Positions 1-8,654 of a DNA stretch of 38,913 nt are shown in pieces (position 1 is the stretch's first letter; every line of letters starts with the position of its first letter). The position numbers were made by a program, and so were the translations under genes. Source of the DNA: Methylophilaceae bacterium (GTDB lineage: Bacteria > Pseudomonadota > Gammaproteobacteria > Burkholderiales > Methylophilaceae). The stretch spans positions 1-38,913 of the forward strand of contig CANFZA010000013.1 of NCBI GenBank assembly GCA_947451235.1, read 5' to 3'. Below the pieces are notes generated by a model, which did no database searches, was not told the DNA's origin, and saw only the letters and a list, made by a program, of their open reading frames with translations.

Positions 1-61
1 CTTCGTTTGCACCAAGTTGTTCTGTAACAATTTTTTTAACGCGTTGTTCGATGTCAGACAT
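1..61 (-). CDS. acpP: Acyl carrier protein, 5' end only (partial)
   Basis: The first 20 codons of acyl carrier protein, running off the left edge of the window. The readable N-terminus is MSDIEQRVKKIV followed by TEQLGANE, the typical start of proteobacterial AcpP. The protein carries growing fatty acyl chains on a phosphopantetheine arm; the modified serine lies outside the window. An AAGGGG ribosome binding site lies a few bases upstream of the ATG. It is the last visible gene of the plsX-fabH-fabD-fabG-acpP series and has its own predicted promoter in the 141-base gap behind fabG. Identification rests on the N-terminal sequence and the gene order. Confidence 0.9.
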   Translation of the reverse strand, partial: MSDIEQRVKKIVTEQLGANE

Positions 62-121
62 CTAATTACCCCTTTTATTAAAAAATAACCAAATATAAAA
101 ATATACTTTAGCTAAGACAGC

Positions 122-150
122 ATTCTACCAAAACTAGGCAAGAATACCAA
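122..150 (-). promoter_or_regulatory. Predicted sigma-70 promoter of acpP
   Basis: On the minus strand, TTGGTA (145-150) and TAGAAT (122-127) are separated by exactly 17 bases. The -10 is preceded by TG one base away, giving an extended -10. Transcription would start near 115, about 54 bases upstream of the acpP ATG. This would let acpP be expressed above the upstream fab genes, as known in E. coli. Prediction from sequence only. Confidence 0.6.
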
Positions 151-173
151 AAAACTTAAACAATACCAAAAAA
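143..173. repeat. Direct repeat of a 12-mer (AATACCAAAAAA), 19-base spacing
   Basis: Two identical 12-base copies at 143-154 and 162-173. The copy nearer acpP supplies the -35 element of the predicted acpP promoter. The other copy could supply a second -35 (164-169) with a weak TATTCT -10 at 141-146. Confidence 0.6.
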
Positions 174-197
174 TTTCTGCCTAATTAGCGCTTAGGC
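165..197 (-). terminator. Terminator-like hairpin between fabG and acpP
   Basis: Arms GCCTAA (179-184) and TTAGGC (192-197) form a 6-bp stem with a 7-base loop, starting 5 bases past the fabG stop. On the minus strand the stem is followed, after about five bases, by a run of six T. It could be a weak terminator or attenuator that lowers readthrough from fabG into acpP. Confidence 0.4.
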
Positions 198-202
198 AAT
201 AC

Positions 203-943
203 TTACACCATCAACATGCCGCCATTCACATGAATAGTTTCGCCCGTAATATAAGCCGCGCTAGGTGAAGCCAAAAATGCCACGGTTGCCGCAATTTCTT
301 TTACATTACCTAATCGGCCTAGCGGAATACGTGCAAGCATTTTATTGGTAATATCTTCAGGCAATTCCGCCGTCATATCGGTATCAATAAAGCCAGGCGC
401 CACACAATTGACCGTAATACCGCGACTTCCCACTTCAGCGGCTAATGATTTGCTAAAGCCTGTCATACCCGCTTTAGCCGCGGCGTAATTGACTTGGCCA
501 GCATTACCCATGTGACCCACCACGGATGAAATGCTAATAATACGACCAGTGCGCGCTTTCATCATTGGGCGAAGCACAGCTTGGCTCATGCGAAATACTG
601 AGGTTAGATTGGTGCTGATAACATCGTCCCAATCATCATCTTTCATGCGCATTAATAAGGTGTCGCGGGTGATGCCTGCGTTGTTCACCAAAATACTCAC
701 ATCGCCATATTTTTCAGCAATCACTTTTAAGGTAGCTTCAATTTGTGCAGCATCATTCACGTTTAAGGCCAGGCCTTCGCCTTTGATACCCGCACTGGCA
801 AATGTGCTACTTATAGATGCCGCACCGCTCTCTGACGTTGCGGTACCAATGACGACTGCACCTTGTTTACCTAACTCTTGTGCGATGGCAGCACCTATGC
901 CGCGACTTGCGCCTGTAATTAATGCAATTTGTCCAGTTAACAT
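203..943 (-). CDS. fabG: 3-oxoacyl-ACP reductase FabG
   Basis: NADPH-dependent reduction of 3-oxoacyl-ACP to 3-hydroxyacyl-ACP in each cycle of type II fatty acid synthesis, in the cytoplasm. 246 residues, the usual length. A short-chain dehydrogenase fold is visible: the cofactor motif TGASRGIG at residues 10-17, NNAG at 87-90, catalytic Ser140, and YAAAK with Tyr153 and Lys157. The C-terminus ends in the family's typical GGMLMV-type tail. The ATG at 943 has an AAGGGC ribosome binding site. It follows fabD by 58 bases and precedes acpP, the standard proteobacterial order. Confidence 0.97.
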   Translation of the reverse strand: MLTGQIALITGASRGIGAAIAQELGKQGAVVIGTATSESGAASISSTFASAGIKGEGLALNVNDAAQIEATLKVIAEKYGDVSILVNNAGITRDTLLMRMKDDDWDDVISTNLTSVFRMSQAVLRPMMKARTGRIISISSVVGHMGNAGQVNYAAAKAGMTGFSKSLAAEVGSRGITVNCVAPGFIDTDMTAELPEDITNKMLARIPLGRLGNVKEIAATVAFLASPSAAYITGETIHVNGGMLMV

Positions 944-1001
944 GGTAAGCCCTTGAAAATTATATTAAACTTTTTAATTACTGCTTGATTATATGTGTTG
1001 C

Positions 1002-1928
1002 TTACAGTCCGCTTTGTAACTCAGTCAAAGCCTCATTACTGGTTAAAGCAACGCACGGAAACTCAGCAACAATGCGCTTAGTTAGACCAGCCAATACTTT
1101 TCCAGGGCCACATTCTGCCGCTTGCGTAAAGCCTTGCGCGTGAATCGCTTGCACAGTTTCAACCCAACGCACTGGGCTGTATAACTGCCTAACTAAAGCA
1201 TCTTTAATTTTATCACTGTCGTTATAGGCCGCAACGTCAGCATTGTGCAACACTGGAATTTGCGGGGTATTAATAGTGATATTTTTCAAATACTCAGCTA
1301 ATTTATCTGCCGCTGGTTGCATGAGTGCGCAATGAGATGGCACGCTCACAGGCAAAGGTAAAGCACGTTTAGCGCCCTTTTCTTTAGCCAAAATCATACC
1401 GCGCTCAACTGCCGCTTTATTACCCGCGATCACCACTTGGCCGGGCGAGTTAAAATTAACCGCTTCTAACACTTCGTTTTGTGCGGCTTCAGCACAAACG
1501 GCACGCACGACATCATCATCCAAACCCAATATAGCCGCCATTGCGCCCACACCTGCCGGCACCGCCGCTTGCATCACTTCTGCGCGATAACGCACCAGCG
1601 GCAAAGCATCAGCAAAACTTAAAGCACCAGCAGCCACTAGTGCCGTATATTCACCCAAGCTATGGCCCGCTAAAATAGCTGGCATAGCACTTGATGAAGC
1701 CTGCCAAGCGCGCCAAGTAGCCACGCCTGCAATCAACATAATTGGTTGCGTATTAGTGGTTTCATTCAAGATTTCGTTCGCTTCTGTAGCCATAGACCAA
1801 AAATCAACGCCCAGAATATCTGAAGCTTCAACAAAGGTATTTTTGATAATGGCAGAATCGCCAAAACCAGCCATCATGCCTACAGATTGAGAACCTTGAC
1901 CTGGAAAGAAAAATGCTAATTTATTCAT
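1002..1928 (-). CDS. fabD: Malonyl-CoA:ACP transacylase FabD
   Basis: Transfers malonyl groups from malonyl-CoA to acyl carrier protein, supplying the two-carbon extender of fatty acid synthesis. 308 residues. Visible motifs are FPGQGSQ near the N-terminus (residues 8-14), the nucleophile elbow GHSLG at 88-92 with Ser90, Arg115, and the partner His199 in the VPSHC stretch. The family expects Ser, Arg and His at these places. It lies between fabH and fabG with gaps of about 60 bases, so it is very likely cotranscribed with them. Confidence 0.97.
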   Translation of the reverse strand: MNKLAFFFPGQGSQSVGMMAGFGDSAIIKNTFVEASDILGVDFWSMATEANEILNETTNTQPIMLIAGVATWRAWQASSSAMPAILAGHSLGEYTALVAAGALSFADALPLVRYRAEVMQAAVPAGVGAMAAILGLDDDVVRAVCAEAAQNEVLEAVNFNSPGQVVIAGNKAAVERGMILAKEKGAKRALPLPVSVPSHCALMQPAADKLAEYLKNITINTPQIPVLHNADVAAYNDSDKIKDALVRQLYSPVRWVETVQAIHAQGFTQAAECGPGKVLAGLTKRIVAEFPCVALTSNEALTELQSGL

Positions 1929-1987
1929 GATTATTTTGTCTATTATTGAGTATTTTTAATAAAAACTTGATGCTTGAGTAATGCTAA

Positions 1988-2938
1988 TTAGTATTTAATT
2001 AACGCAGAACCCCAAGTAAATCCGCCACCAAAGGCTTCCATCAGGATAATTTCACCGCGTTTAATACGGCCGTCACGCACTGCAACGTCTAACGCTAAAG
2101 GAATAGATGCCGCAGAAGTATTGCCGTGTTTATCAACCGTCACAACTACTTTATCCATACTCATGTCTAATTTTTTTGCGGTGGCTTGTAATATGCGAAT
2201 ATTGGCTTGATGTGGCACCAGCCAATCGATATCAGATTTCTGCAGGCCATTGGCCGTCAGGGTTTCATCAACAATCGCATCTAGCGTATTAACTGCCACT
2301 TTAAATACGCTATTACCTTCCATCACCACGGTATCGCCACAACCTGTTTCAGATTTGCGCGGCACGTGTAACATTTTTTCATAACTGCCATCCGCATGCA
2401 GATGGGTAGAAATAATGCCGGGCTCGTCGCTGGCTTGCAGAATTACCGCACCTGCGCCGTCACCCCACAAAATACAATTGCCACGATCTGTCCAATCAAC
2501 AATCCGCGAAAAAGCCTCAGCGCCAACTACCAGCGCACATTTTGCCGCACCAGATTTAATGAAATTATCAGCCGTTGCCAAAGCATAAACAAAGCCGCTA
2601 CAAACCGCTTGAATATCAAAGGCTGGGCAACCAGCAATACCTAATTTATTCTGCATAATTACAGCAGTACTAGGGAAAATCTTATCTGGAGTTGTGGTAG
2701 CTACAATAATTAAATCAATATCTTGAGCTTGAATTCCAGCAGCTTCAATTGCATTACGCGCAGCATGTAAGGATAAATCACTGGTAAATTCATCTTCAGC
2801 CACAATGTGACGCTCGCGAATACCGGTGCGCGTAAAAATCCACTCATCAGTGGTGTCTATCATGCTTTCTAAATCAGCATTAGTGAGTATTTTTTTAGGT
2901 AGGTAACTACCTGTGCCTGCAATGCGAGAATAAATCAT
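1988..2938 (-). CDS. fabH: 3-oxoacyl-ACP synthase III FabH
   Basis: Condenses acetyl-CoA with malonyl-ACP to start fatty acid chains. 316 residues, standard for KAS III. The catalytic triad is intact: Cys113 in AVCSGF, His243 in PHQAN and Asn273 in HGNTS. The start ATG overlaps the plsX stop by 4 bases (ATGA), implying translational coupling, and a GGA lies just upstream. The order plsX-fabH-fabD-fabG-acpP is the classical lipid initiation cluster. Confidence 0.97.
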   Translation of the reverse strand: MIYSRIAGTGSYLPKKILTNADLESMIDTTDEWIFTRTGIRERHIVAEDEFTSDLSLHAARNAIEAAGIQAQDIDLIIVATTTPDKIFPSTAVIMQNKLGIAGCPAFDIQAVCSGFVYALATADNFIKSGAAKCALVVGAEAFSRIVDWTDRGNCILWGDGAGAVILQASDEPGIISTHLHADGSYEKMLHVPRKSETGCGDTVVMEGNSVFKVAVNTLDAIVDETLTANGLQKSDIDWLVPHQANIRILQATAKKLDMSMDKVVVTVDKHGNTSAASIPLALDVAVRDGRIKRGEIILMEAFGGGFTWGSALIKY

Positions 2939-4026
2939 TGGTTTTCCGTATTAATGCTGTTTAAAGCTGGGCTATTGCTAGCTTCAAACTCTAAATTATT
3001 TGCAGCGAGGTCTTTCGTCTGCATATGTTCAATTTCTAATTGCTGTGAAATGCGCTTAAGTACACCATTACGCGATTCTTCAACCGCCGTATGAATGGCA
3101 TTTAAGAACGCGAAACTATCTGCTCCACCGTGACTTTTAACCACAATGCCACGTAAACCTAAAAAGCTTGCACCGTTATAACGACGAGGATCCATGCGCT
3201 TTTTAAAAGCTTTTAGCACAGGCATACAAGCTAAACCCATCAACTTGGTAAGCCAGTTACGCTTAAATTCCTGAGATAGAAAACGGCCCATCATCTGCAC
3301 TAAACCTTCAGAGGTTTTAAGCGCAACGTTGCCCACAAATCCATCACAGACCACAACATCAGTCGTGCCTTTAAAGATATCGTTACCTTCAACGTTACCG
3401 TAAAAATTCAAATGGCTGGCTCTAAGCAATTCAGCCGTTTTCTTAACGACTTCATTGCCTTTTATATCTTCAGCACCAATATTTAACAAGCCAACGGTTG
3501 GATTTTCTTTATGCTCAACGCAAGAAACTAACATGCTACCCATGACCGCAAACTGTAATAGTTGCTCAGCCGTACAATCTGCATTGGCGCCTAAGTCTAA
3601 TATATAAGTCTTACCTTTTTGGCTAGGGAATACGCCAGCAATGGCAGGCCTATCAATACCGGGCAGTGTTTTTAGCACAAAGCGCGCTGTGGCCATCAGT
3701 GCCCCAGTATTGCCGGCACTTACGCAAGCATTGGCTTCGCCGCTTTTGACCAAATTGATAGCCACGCGCATTGAGGAATCTTTTTTATTTTTGAGGGCGC
3801 CTTGTGGCGACTCGTCCATAGTAACCACTTCGCTAGCATGATGAATGCGTAAACGTGGGCTGACGGTTGTTTTATTAGCTTTAAGCTCAGCTTCAATAGC
3901 ATCACTTAAACCAACTAAAACTATATTAAGCTCACTATCAGCTTCTAGCGCTTTAAGTGCGGCAGGTATTGTGACATGAGGGCCATGATCGCCACCCATT
4001 GCGTCAATTGCGACGGTTATATCCAT
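2935..4026 (-). CDS. plsX: Phosphate acyltransferase PlsX
   Basis: Converts acyl-ACP to acyl-phosphate, the donor used by PlsY for the first acylation of glycerol-3-phosphate, so it links fatty acid to phospholipid synthesis. 363 residues, slightly longer than the family's usual 340-355; the extra length is a low-complexity C-terminal tail. The N-terminal DAMGGDHGP motif (residues 8-16) is diagnostic. The start at 4026 has no strong ribosome binding site. It is preceded by rpmF and a terminator-like hairpin, and its stop overlaps the fabH start. Confidence 0.96.
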   Translation of the reverse strand: MDITVAIDAMGGDHGPHVTIPAALKALEADSELNIVLVGLSDAIEAELKANKTTVSPRLRIHHASEVVTMDESPQGALKNKKDSSMRVAINLVKSGEANACVSAGNTGALMATARFVLKTLPGIDRPAIAGVFPSQKGKTYILDLGANADCTAEQLLQFAVMGSMLVSCVEHKENPTVGLLNIGAEDIKGNEVVKKTAELLRASHLNFYGNVEGNDIFKGTTDVVVCDGFVGNVALKTSEGLVQMMGRFLSQEFKRNWLTKLMGLACMPVLKAFKKRMDPRRYNGASFLGLRGIVVKSHGGADSFAFLNAIHTAVEESRNGVLKRISQQLEIEHMQTKDLAANNLEFEASNSPALNSINTENQ

Positions 4027-4130
4027 TGATTTTAATCACAAAAATTGAAAATTAACAACTAAGGGCATATGGCATAAGCATTTACTCATGCTTTGTACAT
4101 GCTTTTAATATGCTTTAAATATTGATACCG

Positions 4131-4170
4131 TAAAAATATTAACGCCGCACCAATACTGGAGCGGCGTTAA
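4131..4170 (-). terminator. Terminator-like hairpin between rpmF and plsX
   Basis: A perfect 10-bp stem (TTAACGCCGC at 4139-4148 with its complement at 4161-4170) encloses a smaller CCA/TGG stem. On the minus strand it is followed by ATATTTTTA. It lies about 60 bases past the rpmF stop, so it could end part of the rpmF transcripts. plsX must then rely on readthrough or its own promoter. Confidence 0.6.
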
Positions 4171-4229
4171 ATGATTTCGTAAACTACTGAACAAACATTA
4201 AATCTTTAGAGGCTATCTAAAGAATAAAA

Positions 4230-4409
4230 TTATTCGCCTTTAGTTGACATTACTTTACGACCACGATAATAACCGCTTGGGCTAATGTGGTGACGTAGAT
4301 GCGTTTCGCCTGTTGTAGGCTCAACTGCTAAAGGTGGGTTGACTAAAAAGTCATGTGATCTGTGCATACCACGTTTTGATGGTGATTTTTTGTTTTGCTG
4401 AACTGCCAT
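4230..4409 (-). CDS. rpmF: Large ribosomal subunit protein bL32
   Basis: Small basic protein of the 50S subunit, 59 residues. The sequence starts [20 protein letters not shown] and ends in a lysine-rich tail, typical of proteobacterial L32. The start at 4409 is chosen because GGAG sits 6 bases upstream of that ATG; an in-frame TTG four codons earlier overlaps the ribosome binding site itself. It lies between yceD and plsX, as in E. coli, with its own strong promoter at 4520-4548. Confidence 0.96.
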   Translation of the reverse strand: MAVQQNKKSPSKRGMHRSHDFLVNPPLAVEPTTGETHLRHHISPSGYYRGRKVMSTKGE

Positions 4410-4519
4410 AATAAACTCCAATAAAATGATTAAAACATCATCTCAATTACATACAAACTGACGCATCGCTTAATGCAACCCATCACTAATTTAAGACTAC
4501 GTTAAATTGCTAGTCGATA

Positions 4520-4548
4520 ATTATAATGTAAAGCCAACGGTTTGTCAG
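4520..4548 (-). promoter_or_regulatory. Strong predicted sigma-70 promoter of rpmF
   Basis: On the minus strand, CTGACA (4543-4548; 5 of 6 to consensus) and a perfect TATAAT (4520-4525) are separated by exactly 17 bases. The predicted start is near 4513, giving a leader of about 104 bases before the rpmF ATG. A short inverted repeat GACTA/TAGTC (4495-4499, 4511-4515) sits at the very start of this leader. One of the best promoter matches in the window. Confidence 0.75.
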
Positions 4549-4562
4549 CCCTAATTAACGTT

Positions 4563-5090
4563 TTAAGACTTAATTAAGCCTTTTAACACGGCAAACGGAT
4601 TAGGTTTCTCGCCACTTTGCGTAATAATCTCACCGCAATCTTCATCATGTATGGGTGCAATCGGCATCGCCATAATGATTTCATCTTCAATTAAAGCCAC
4701 AACATCCATAGTCGGGCTGGCTTGCTGCATATCTACATCGTCAGCAGTATCAACATCACCAGCCTCTATATCTGTGTCGCTAATATCACCGATTAAATAA
4801 TTAAACGTTAAAGATAACTTAAGCGGCATTTCATTCAGACAGCGCTGACAAGTAGTCGTTAGGTGAGTGTTAATAGCAAGATCTAAAAGCTGCTGTCCTG
4901 CAGCATCTGTTTTACCTTGTAATTGGTAGCTGATAGTCCCAGTCGGAAGGCTATCAGCTTTTGAGTTTTCAGCTGAATGGATTAGTAAATCATTGAGTCT
5001 GGCACAGTCTGCAAGCGACAATTCACCTGCAAGGCGCTCATTTTTCTTTGCAAAAGCAACGTTGTCGATAAAAAATGGTTGGTTAGTCAT
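4563..5090 (-). CDS. yceD: YceD/DUF177 family protein, 23S rRNA accumulation
   Basis: DUF177 family protein of 175 residues. Family members are associated with accumulation of large-subunit rRNA and sit next to rpmF in most bacteria; the molecular activity is not firmly established. The conserved CxxC (TTTCQRCLNEM in the middle) and a later cysteine in DEDCGE are visible, suggesting metal or redox binding. An acidic stretch rich in Asp lies between them. It is the first gene of the minus-strand cluster, divergent from pycA across 105 bases. Confidence 0.88.
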   Translation of the reverse strand: MTNQPFFIDNVAFAKKNERLAGELSLADCARLNDLLIHSAENSKADSLPTGTISYQLQGKTDAAGQQLLDLAINTHLTTTCQRCLNEMPLKLSLTFNYLIGDISDTDIEAGDVDTADDVDMQQASPTMDVVALIEDEIIMAMPIAPIHDEDCGEIITQSGEKPNPFAVLKGLIKS

Positions 5091-5132
5091 ATTTATTGTT
5101 CTAAATTTGTAATTAAAATTGAACTATGGGGA

Positions 5133-5161
5133 TTTAGCTCTAGGCATGCCCATGTTACAAT
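5133..5161 (+). promoter_or_regulatory. Possible extended -10 promoter of pycA
   Basis: TACAAT at 5156-5161 is preceded by TG one base away (extended -10), with a weak TTTAGC -35 at 5133-5138 and a 17-base spacer. Start would be near 5168, 28 bases before the GTG. An 8-base palindrome GGCATGCC (5143-5150) lies inside the spacer. Moderate match only. Confidence 0.4.
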
Positions 5162-5195
5162 TGCGGGGTTTGTGTGAATAATTAAGGCTTGCAGC

Positions 5196-6614
5196 GTGTT
5201 CAAAAAAATTCTAGTAGCTAATCGTGGTGAAATCGCAGTGCGTATTGTACGCGCTTGCTCAGAAATGGGCATTAAGTCTGTTGCGATTTATGCGGATGCT
5301 GATCGTCAGGCTTTGCATGTTAAGAAGGCGGATGAAGCTTATAACATTGGTGCTGATCCTGTGGCAGGCTATTTAAATGCACATAATATTGTCAACTTGG
5401 CCGTTGCGTCTGGTTGCGATGCTTTGCATCCAGGTTACGGTTTCTTGTCAGAGAATCCTGAATTAGCCGAAATCTGCGAGCGCCGTGGCGTTAAGTTCAT
5501 TGGCCCTAACGCCAGTGTAATTCGCCAAATGGGCGATAAAATTCAAGCCAGAAATGCCATGACTAATGCAGGCATCCCCTGCACGCCTGGCAGTGATGGC
5601 AACTTAGCCAACCTTGATGAAGCTGTTATATTAGCTGCTAAGATTGGCTACCCAGTCATGTTGAAAGCCACCAATGGTGGTGGCGGTCGCGGTATTCGTC
5701 GTTGCGATAGCGAAAAAGAACTTTTAAGTAATTATGATCGCGTCATTTCTGAAGCAAGTAAGGCGTTTGGTAAGCCTGAAGTGTTTTTAGAAAAATGTGT
5801 AGTTAATCCGCGTCATATTGAAGTACAAATTTTAGGTGATTCTGAAGGCAATGTGATTCACTTATTTGAGCGCGATTGTTCAATTCAACGTCGCAATCAA
5901 AAACTGATAGAAATAGCGCCCTCGCCACAACTAAGCCAAGCACAACGCGATTATATTGGCGGTTTAGCAGTAAAAGCCGCTAAAGCAGTGGCTTACGAAA
6001 ATGCTGGAACAGTAGAATTTTTGTTAGATTCTGACAATACTTTTTACTTTATGGAAATGAACACGCGCTTACAAGTTGAGCATACTGTGACTGAAACCAT
6101 TACTGGTATCGATATTGTGCAAGAGCAAATCCGCGTGGCTTATGGCTTGCCACTGCAATATGAGCAAAAAGACGTGCAGTTTAGAGGTTACGCAATGGAA
6201 TTTCGTATTAATGCGGAAGATCCTAAAAATGACTTCCTACCTAGCTTTGGTAAAATTACGCGCTACTATGCGCCTGGCGGACCTGGCGTGCGTATGGATG
6301 CTGCGATTTACAGCGGTTATGTGATTCCACCTTATTATGATTCTATGTGCGCGAAGCTTACAGTTTGGGCGCTTGATTGGGATAGCGTGATTGAACGTGG
6401 TCGCCGCGCTTTGGATGATATGTTGATTTATGGCGTTAAAACTACGATTCCTTATTATCAAGAAATTTTAAAGCATGAAGATTTTAGAAATGCAGACTTT
6501 AATACTAGCTTTGTAGAGTCGCATCCTGAATTGACGAATTATAAGAATGAAATTCCGCCAGAAATGATCGCTGCTGCCATTTCAGCTGCGATTGCAGCAC
6601 ATGAAGGCATTTAG
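5196..6614 (+). CDS. pycA: Pyruvate carboxylase subunit A (biotin carboxylase)
   Basis: ATP-dependent carboxylation of the biotin carried by PycB. 472 residues with the whole biotin carboxylase architecture: N-terminal VANRGEIAVR, HPGYGFLSEN (78-87), the ATP-grasp glycine loop GGGGRG (161-166), and EMNTRLQVEH (287-296) with the catalytic arginine. AccC of acetyl-CoA carboxylase looks nearly the same. The adjacent pycB on the same strand, and the absence of accB, argue for the two-subunit pyruvate carboxylase that replenishes oxaloacetate. The GTG start has an AAGG ribosome binding site 8 bases upstream. Confidence 0.88.
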   Translation: MFKKILVANRGEIAVRIVRACSEMGIKSVAIYADADRQALHVKKADEAYNIGADPVAGYLNAHNIVNLAVASGCDALHPGYGFLSENPELAEICERRGVKFIGPNASVIRQMGDKIQARNAMTNAGIPCTPGSDGNLANLDEAVILAAKIGYPVMLKATNGGGGRGIRRCDSEKELLSNYDRVISEASKAFGKPEVFLEKCVVNPRHIEVQILGDSEGNVIHLFERDCSIQRRNQKLIEIAPSPQLSQAQRDYIGGLAVKAAKAVAYENAGTVEFLLDSDNTFYFMEMNTRLQVEHTVTETITGIDIVQEQIRVAYGLPLQYEQKDVQFRGYAMEFRINAEDPKNDFLPSFGKITRYYAPGGPGVRMDAAIYSGYVIPPYYDSMCAKLTVWALDWDSVIERGRRALDDMLIYGVKTTIPYYQEILKHEDFRNADFNTSFVESHPELTNYKNEIPPEMIAAAISAAIAAHEGI

Positions 6615-6639
6615 CATTTAGGCAATAAATTAAAAAGTC

Positions 6640-6671
6640 TTTCAATTAAATCTAATAATATTTAATTGAAA
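6640..6671. repeat. Perfect 12-bp inverted repeat between pycA and pycB
   Basis: TTTCAATTAAAT (6640-6651) is perfectly complementary to 6660-6671 around an 8-base loop, in the 110-base spacer. It is all A/T-rich with no T tract after it on the plus strand, so it is not a clear terminator. It may be an mRNA processing or stability hairpin, or an operator. Confidence 0.55.
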
Positions 6672-6724
6672 ATAGCCAATAAAAACAATTAATTGAACAT
6701 ATAAATTAAAGTAAAGAGTTAAAT

Positions 6725-8578
6725 ATGAGCCAAGCACCAAAAGTACACGTCACCGAATTAGTTTTACGCGATGGGCATCAATGTCACATTGCAACGCGTA
6801 TGCGTACTGAAGATATGCTGCCAATTTGCGCCAAGCTAGATGCCATTGGTTTTTGGTCTTTAGAGGCATGGGGTGGTGCTACTTTTGATGCCTGCGTGCG
6901 TTATTTAAAAGAAGATCCTTGGGAGCGCTTAAAAACGTTACGCAAGGCGCTACCAAACACACGCATTCAAATGTTGTTACGTGGCCAAAACTTATTAGGC
7001 TACCGTCATTATTCTGACGATGTAGTACGCGCTTTCGTACAAAAATCTGCTGACAATGGCGTAGACGTTTTCCGTATTTTTGATGCGCTTAACGATACGC
7101 GTAACTTACAAGTGTCTATTGAGGCCGTTAAAAAAGCCGGCAAACATGCTGAAGGTACTATTAGCTACACGACCAGCCCAGTGCATGATGTAGCGCACTT
7201 TGTTGGCATCGCTAAAGAATTAGAAGCCATGGGTTCTGATACCATTGCTATTAAAGACATGGCGGGTTTGCTAACACCACAAGCGACTATTGAACTAGTA
7301 AAAGCGTTACGCGCTAATGTTAGTTTGCCGATTCACATGCACACCCATGCAACTAGTGGCTTGGCAAGCATGAATCTACTCCGCGCGCTTGAAAACGGTG
7401 CTTTGATGATAGACACTTGTAGTGCGGCATTTTCAGAAGGTGCTAGCCATCCAACCACAGAAAGCATGATAGCGGCATTGCAAGGCACTGAATTTGATAC
7501 CGGTTTAGATATTGCCGCCGTGCAAGAAGTTACCGCTTATTTCCGTGACGTGCGTAAAAAATATTGGCAGTTTGAAAGTGAGTTTTCTGGTGTTGATACG
7601 CGCGTGCTTATCAACCAAGTACCAGGTGGCATGATTTCAAACCTAAGCAATCAGCTTAAAGAGCAAGGTGCGCTGCACCGCATGGATGAAGTGCTGGCTG
7701 AAATTCCTTTAGTACGTGAAGATCTAGGCTACATTCCTTTAGTCACACCGACATCACAAATCGTCGGCACGCAAGCGGTGTTGAATGTGATGACAGGTCA
7801 GCGCTATAAATCAATCACCAATGAAGTGAAAAACTACTTCCTAGGTCAATATGGCAAATCACCAAGCGCAGTGAATGCAGAGGTTAAGAAGCTAGCGATT
7901 GGTGATGCAGTAGCGATTACTTGCCGCCCAGCTGATTTATTAGAAGCTGAAATGGCCAGACTCACTAGTGATTCTGAGCGCTTTGCACAATCTGAAGAAG
8001 ACGTACTGACATTTGCGATGTTTCCAGATATTGGTAAAACATACTTACAAGAACGTAACGCTGGTTCATTAGTGCCAGAGGCGTTATTAGATAAAGCTGC
8101 AGTCAATGCTTCGTCATCACGCTTTGCCCCAAGCGAGTTTAAAGTGACTCTACATGGCGAAACTTTCCACATTAATTTAACTGGTAGCGGCCATGCGGGT
8201 GAAGAAAAACGTCCGTTCTATGTGTCTATCGACGGTATTGCTGAAGAAGTCATTGTAGAAACGTTGAGTGAAATCGAAGTTTCTGGCAATGGCAGCAGTA
8301 GCGGTCAAAAGAAATCAGTCAGTAGCAAAGGTGGTGCTGGTCGCCCTCGCCCATCACACGCTGGCCATGTCACGACTTCTATGCCGGGGACAGTGGTTGC
8401 GGTAAAAGTAAATGTTGGCGATAAAGTCAAAGCTGGCGATGGCGTATTAGTGATTGAAGCCATGAAAATGGAGAACGAAATTCAAGCAGCCGCTTCAGGT
8501 ATTGTAGTTGCCGTGCATGTAATTAAAGGCGATACGGTTACACCTGATGAATCTCTTCTTGAAATTCAGCCTGAATAA
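6725..8578 (+). CDS. pycB: Pyruvate carboxylase subunit B (carboxyltransferase plus biotin carrier)
   Basis: Transfers carboxyl from biotin to pyruvate, forming oxaloacetate. 617 residues: an N-terminal HMGL-like carboxyltransferase barrel with the metal-binding HMHTHATSG and IKDMAG (carbamylated lysine) motifs, the conserved carboxylase central domain, a Ser/Gly/Lys linker near residue 530, and a C-terminal biotinyl domain with EAMKMEN, biotin site Lys581. Oxaloacetate decarboxylase alpha (OadA) has the same layout, but no oadB or oadG membrane subunits are nearby and pycA is. One oddity: the first motif reads LRDGHQC instead of the usual LRDAHQS. Confidence 0.88.
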   Translation: MSQAPKVHVTELVLRDGHQCHIATRMRTEDMLPICAKLDAIGFWSLEAWGGATFDACVRYLKEDPWERLKTLRKALPNTRIQMLLRGQNLLGYRHYSDDVVRAFVQKSADNGVDVFRIFDALNDTRNLQVSIEAVKKAGKHAEGTISYTTSPVHDVAHFVGIAKELEAMGSDTIAIKDMAGLLTPQATIELVKALRANVSLPIHMHTHATSGLASMNLLRALENGALMIDTCSAAFSEGASHPTTESMIAALQGTEFDTGLDIAAVQEVTAYFRDVRKKYWQFESEFSGVDTRVLINQVPGGMISNLSNQLKEQGALHRMDEVLAEIPLVREDLGYIPLVTPTSQIVGTQAVLNVMTGQRYKSITNEVKNYFLGQYGKSPSAVNAEVKKLAIGDAVAITCRPADLLEAEMARLTSDSERFAQSEEDVLTFAMFPDIGKTYLQERNAGSLVPEALLDKAAVNASSSRFAPSEFKVTLHGETFHINLTGSGHAGEEKRPFYVSIDGIAEEVIVETLSEIEVSGNGSSSGQKKSVSSKGGAGRPRPSHAGHVTTSMPGTVVAVKVNVGDKVKAGDGVLVIEAMKMENEIQAAASGIVVAVHVIKGDTVTPDESLLEIQPE

Positions 8579-8599
8579 TCGATTAGCGATTTAAACAAT

Positions 8600-8631
8600 A
8601 AGCCGACAGCACTTGTTTGTCGGCTTTTTTT
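8600..8631 (+). terminator. Rho-independent terminator after pycB
   Basis: A 9-bp stem (AAGCCGACA 8600-8608, TGTCGGCTT 8618-8626) is followed directly by a run of seven T, 21 bases past the pycB stop. It should end the pycAB transcript. The downstream yceF starts only 24 bases later. Confidence 0.92.
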
Positions 8632-8654
8632 ATTCACATACCTTAACAAAAAAT

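Noticed and set aside
531-956. 141-codon open frame on the plus strand
   Set aside because: It is antisense to fabG, whose full set of active-site motifs shows that the minus strand is coding.
5196-6614. AccC subunit of acetyl-CoA carboxylase
   Set aside because: The fold cannot tell it apart, but the partner pycB is adjacent and no accB is here; pyruvate carboxylase is the better reading, though not proven.
6725-8578. Oxaloacetate decarboxylase alpha subunit (sodium pump)
   Set aside because: No oadB or oadG membrane subunit is nearby, while a biotin carboxylase is.
8613-8654. Longer N-terminus for the Maf/YceF protein from a TTG at 8613
   Set aside because: The extra codons lie inside the pycB terminator, and Maf proteins begin at the LILASSS strand near the ATG at 8655.
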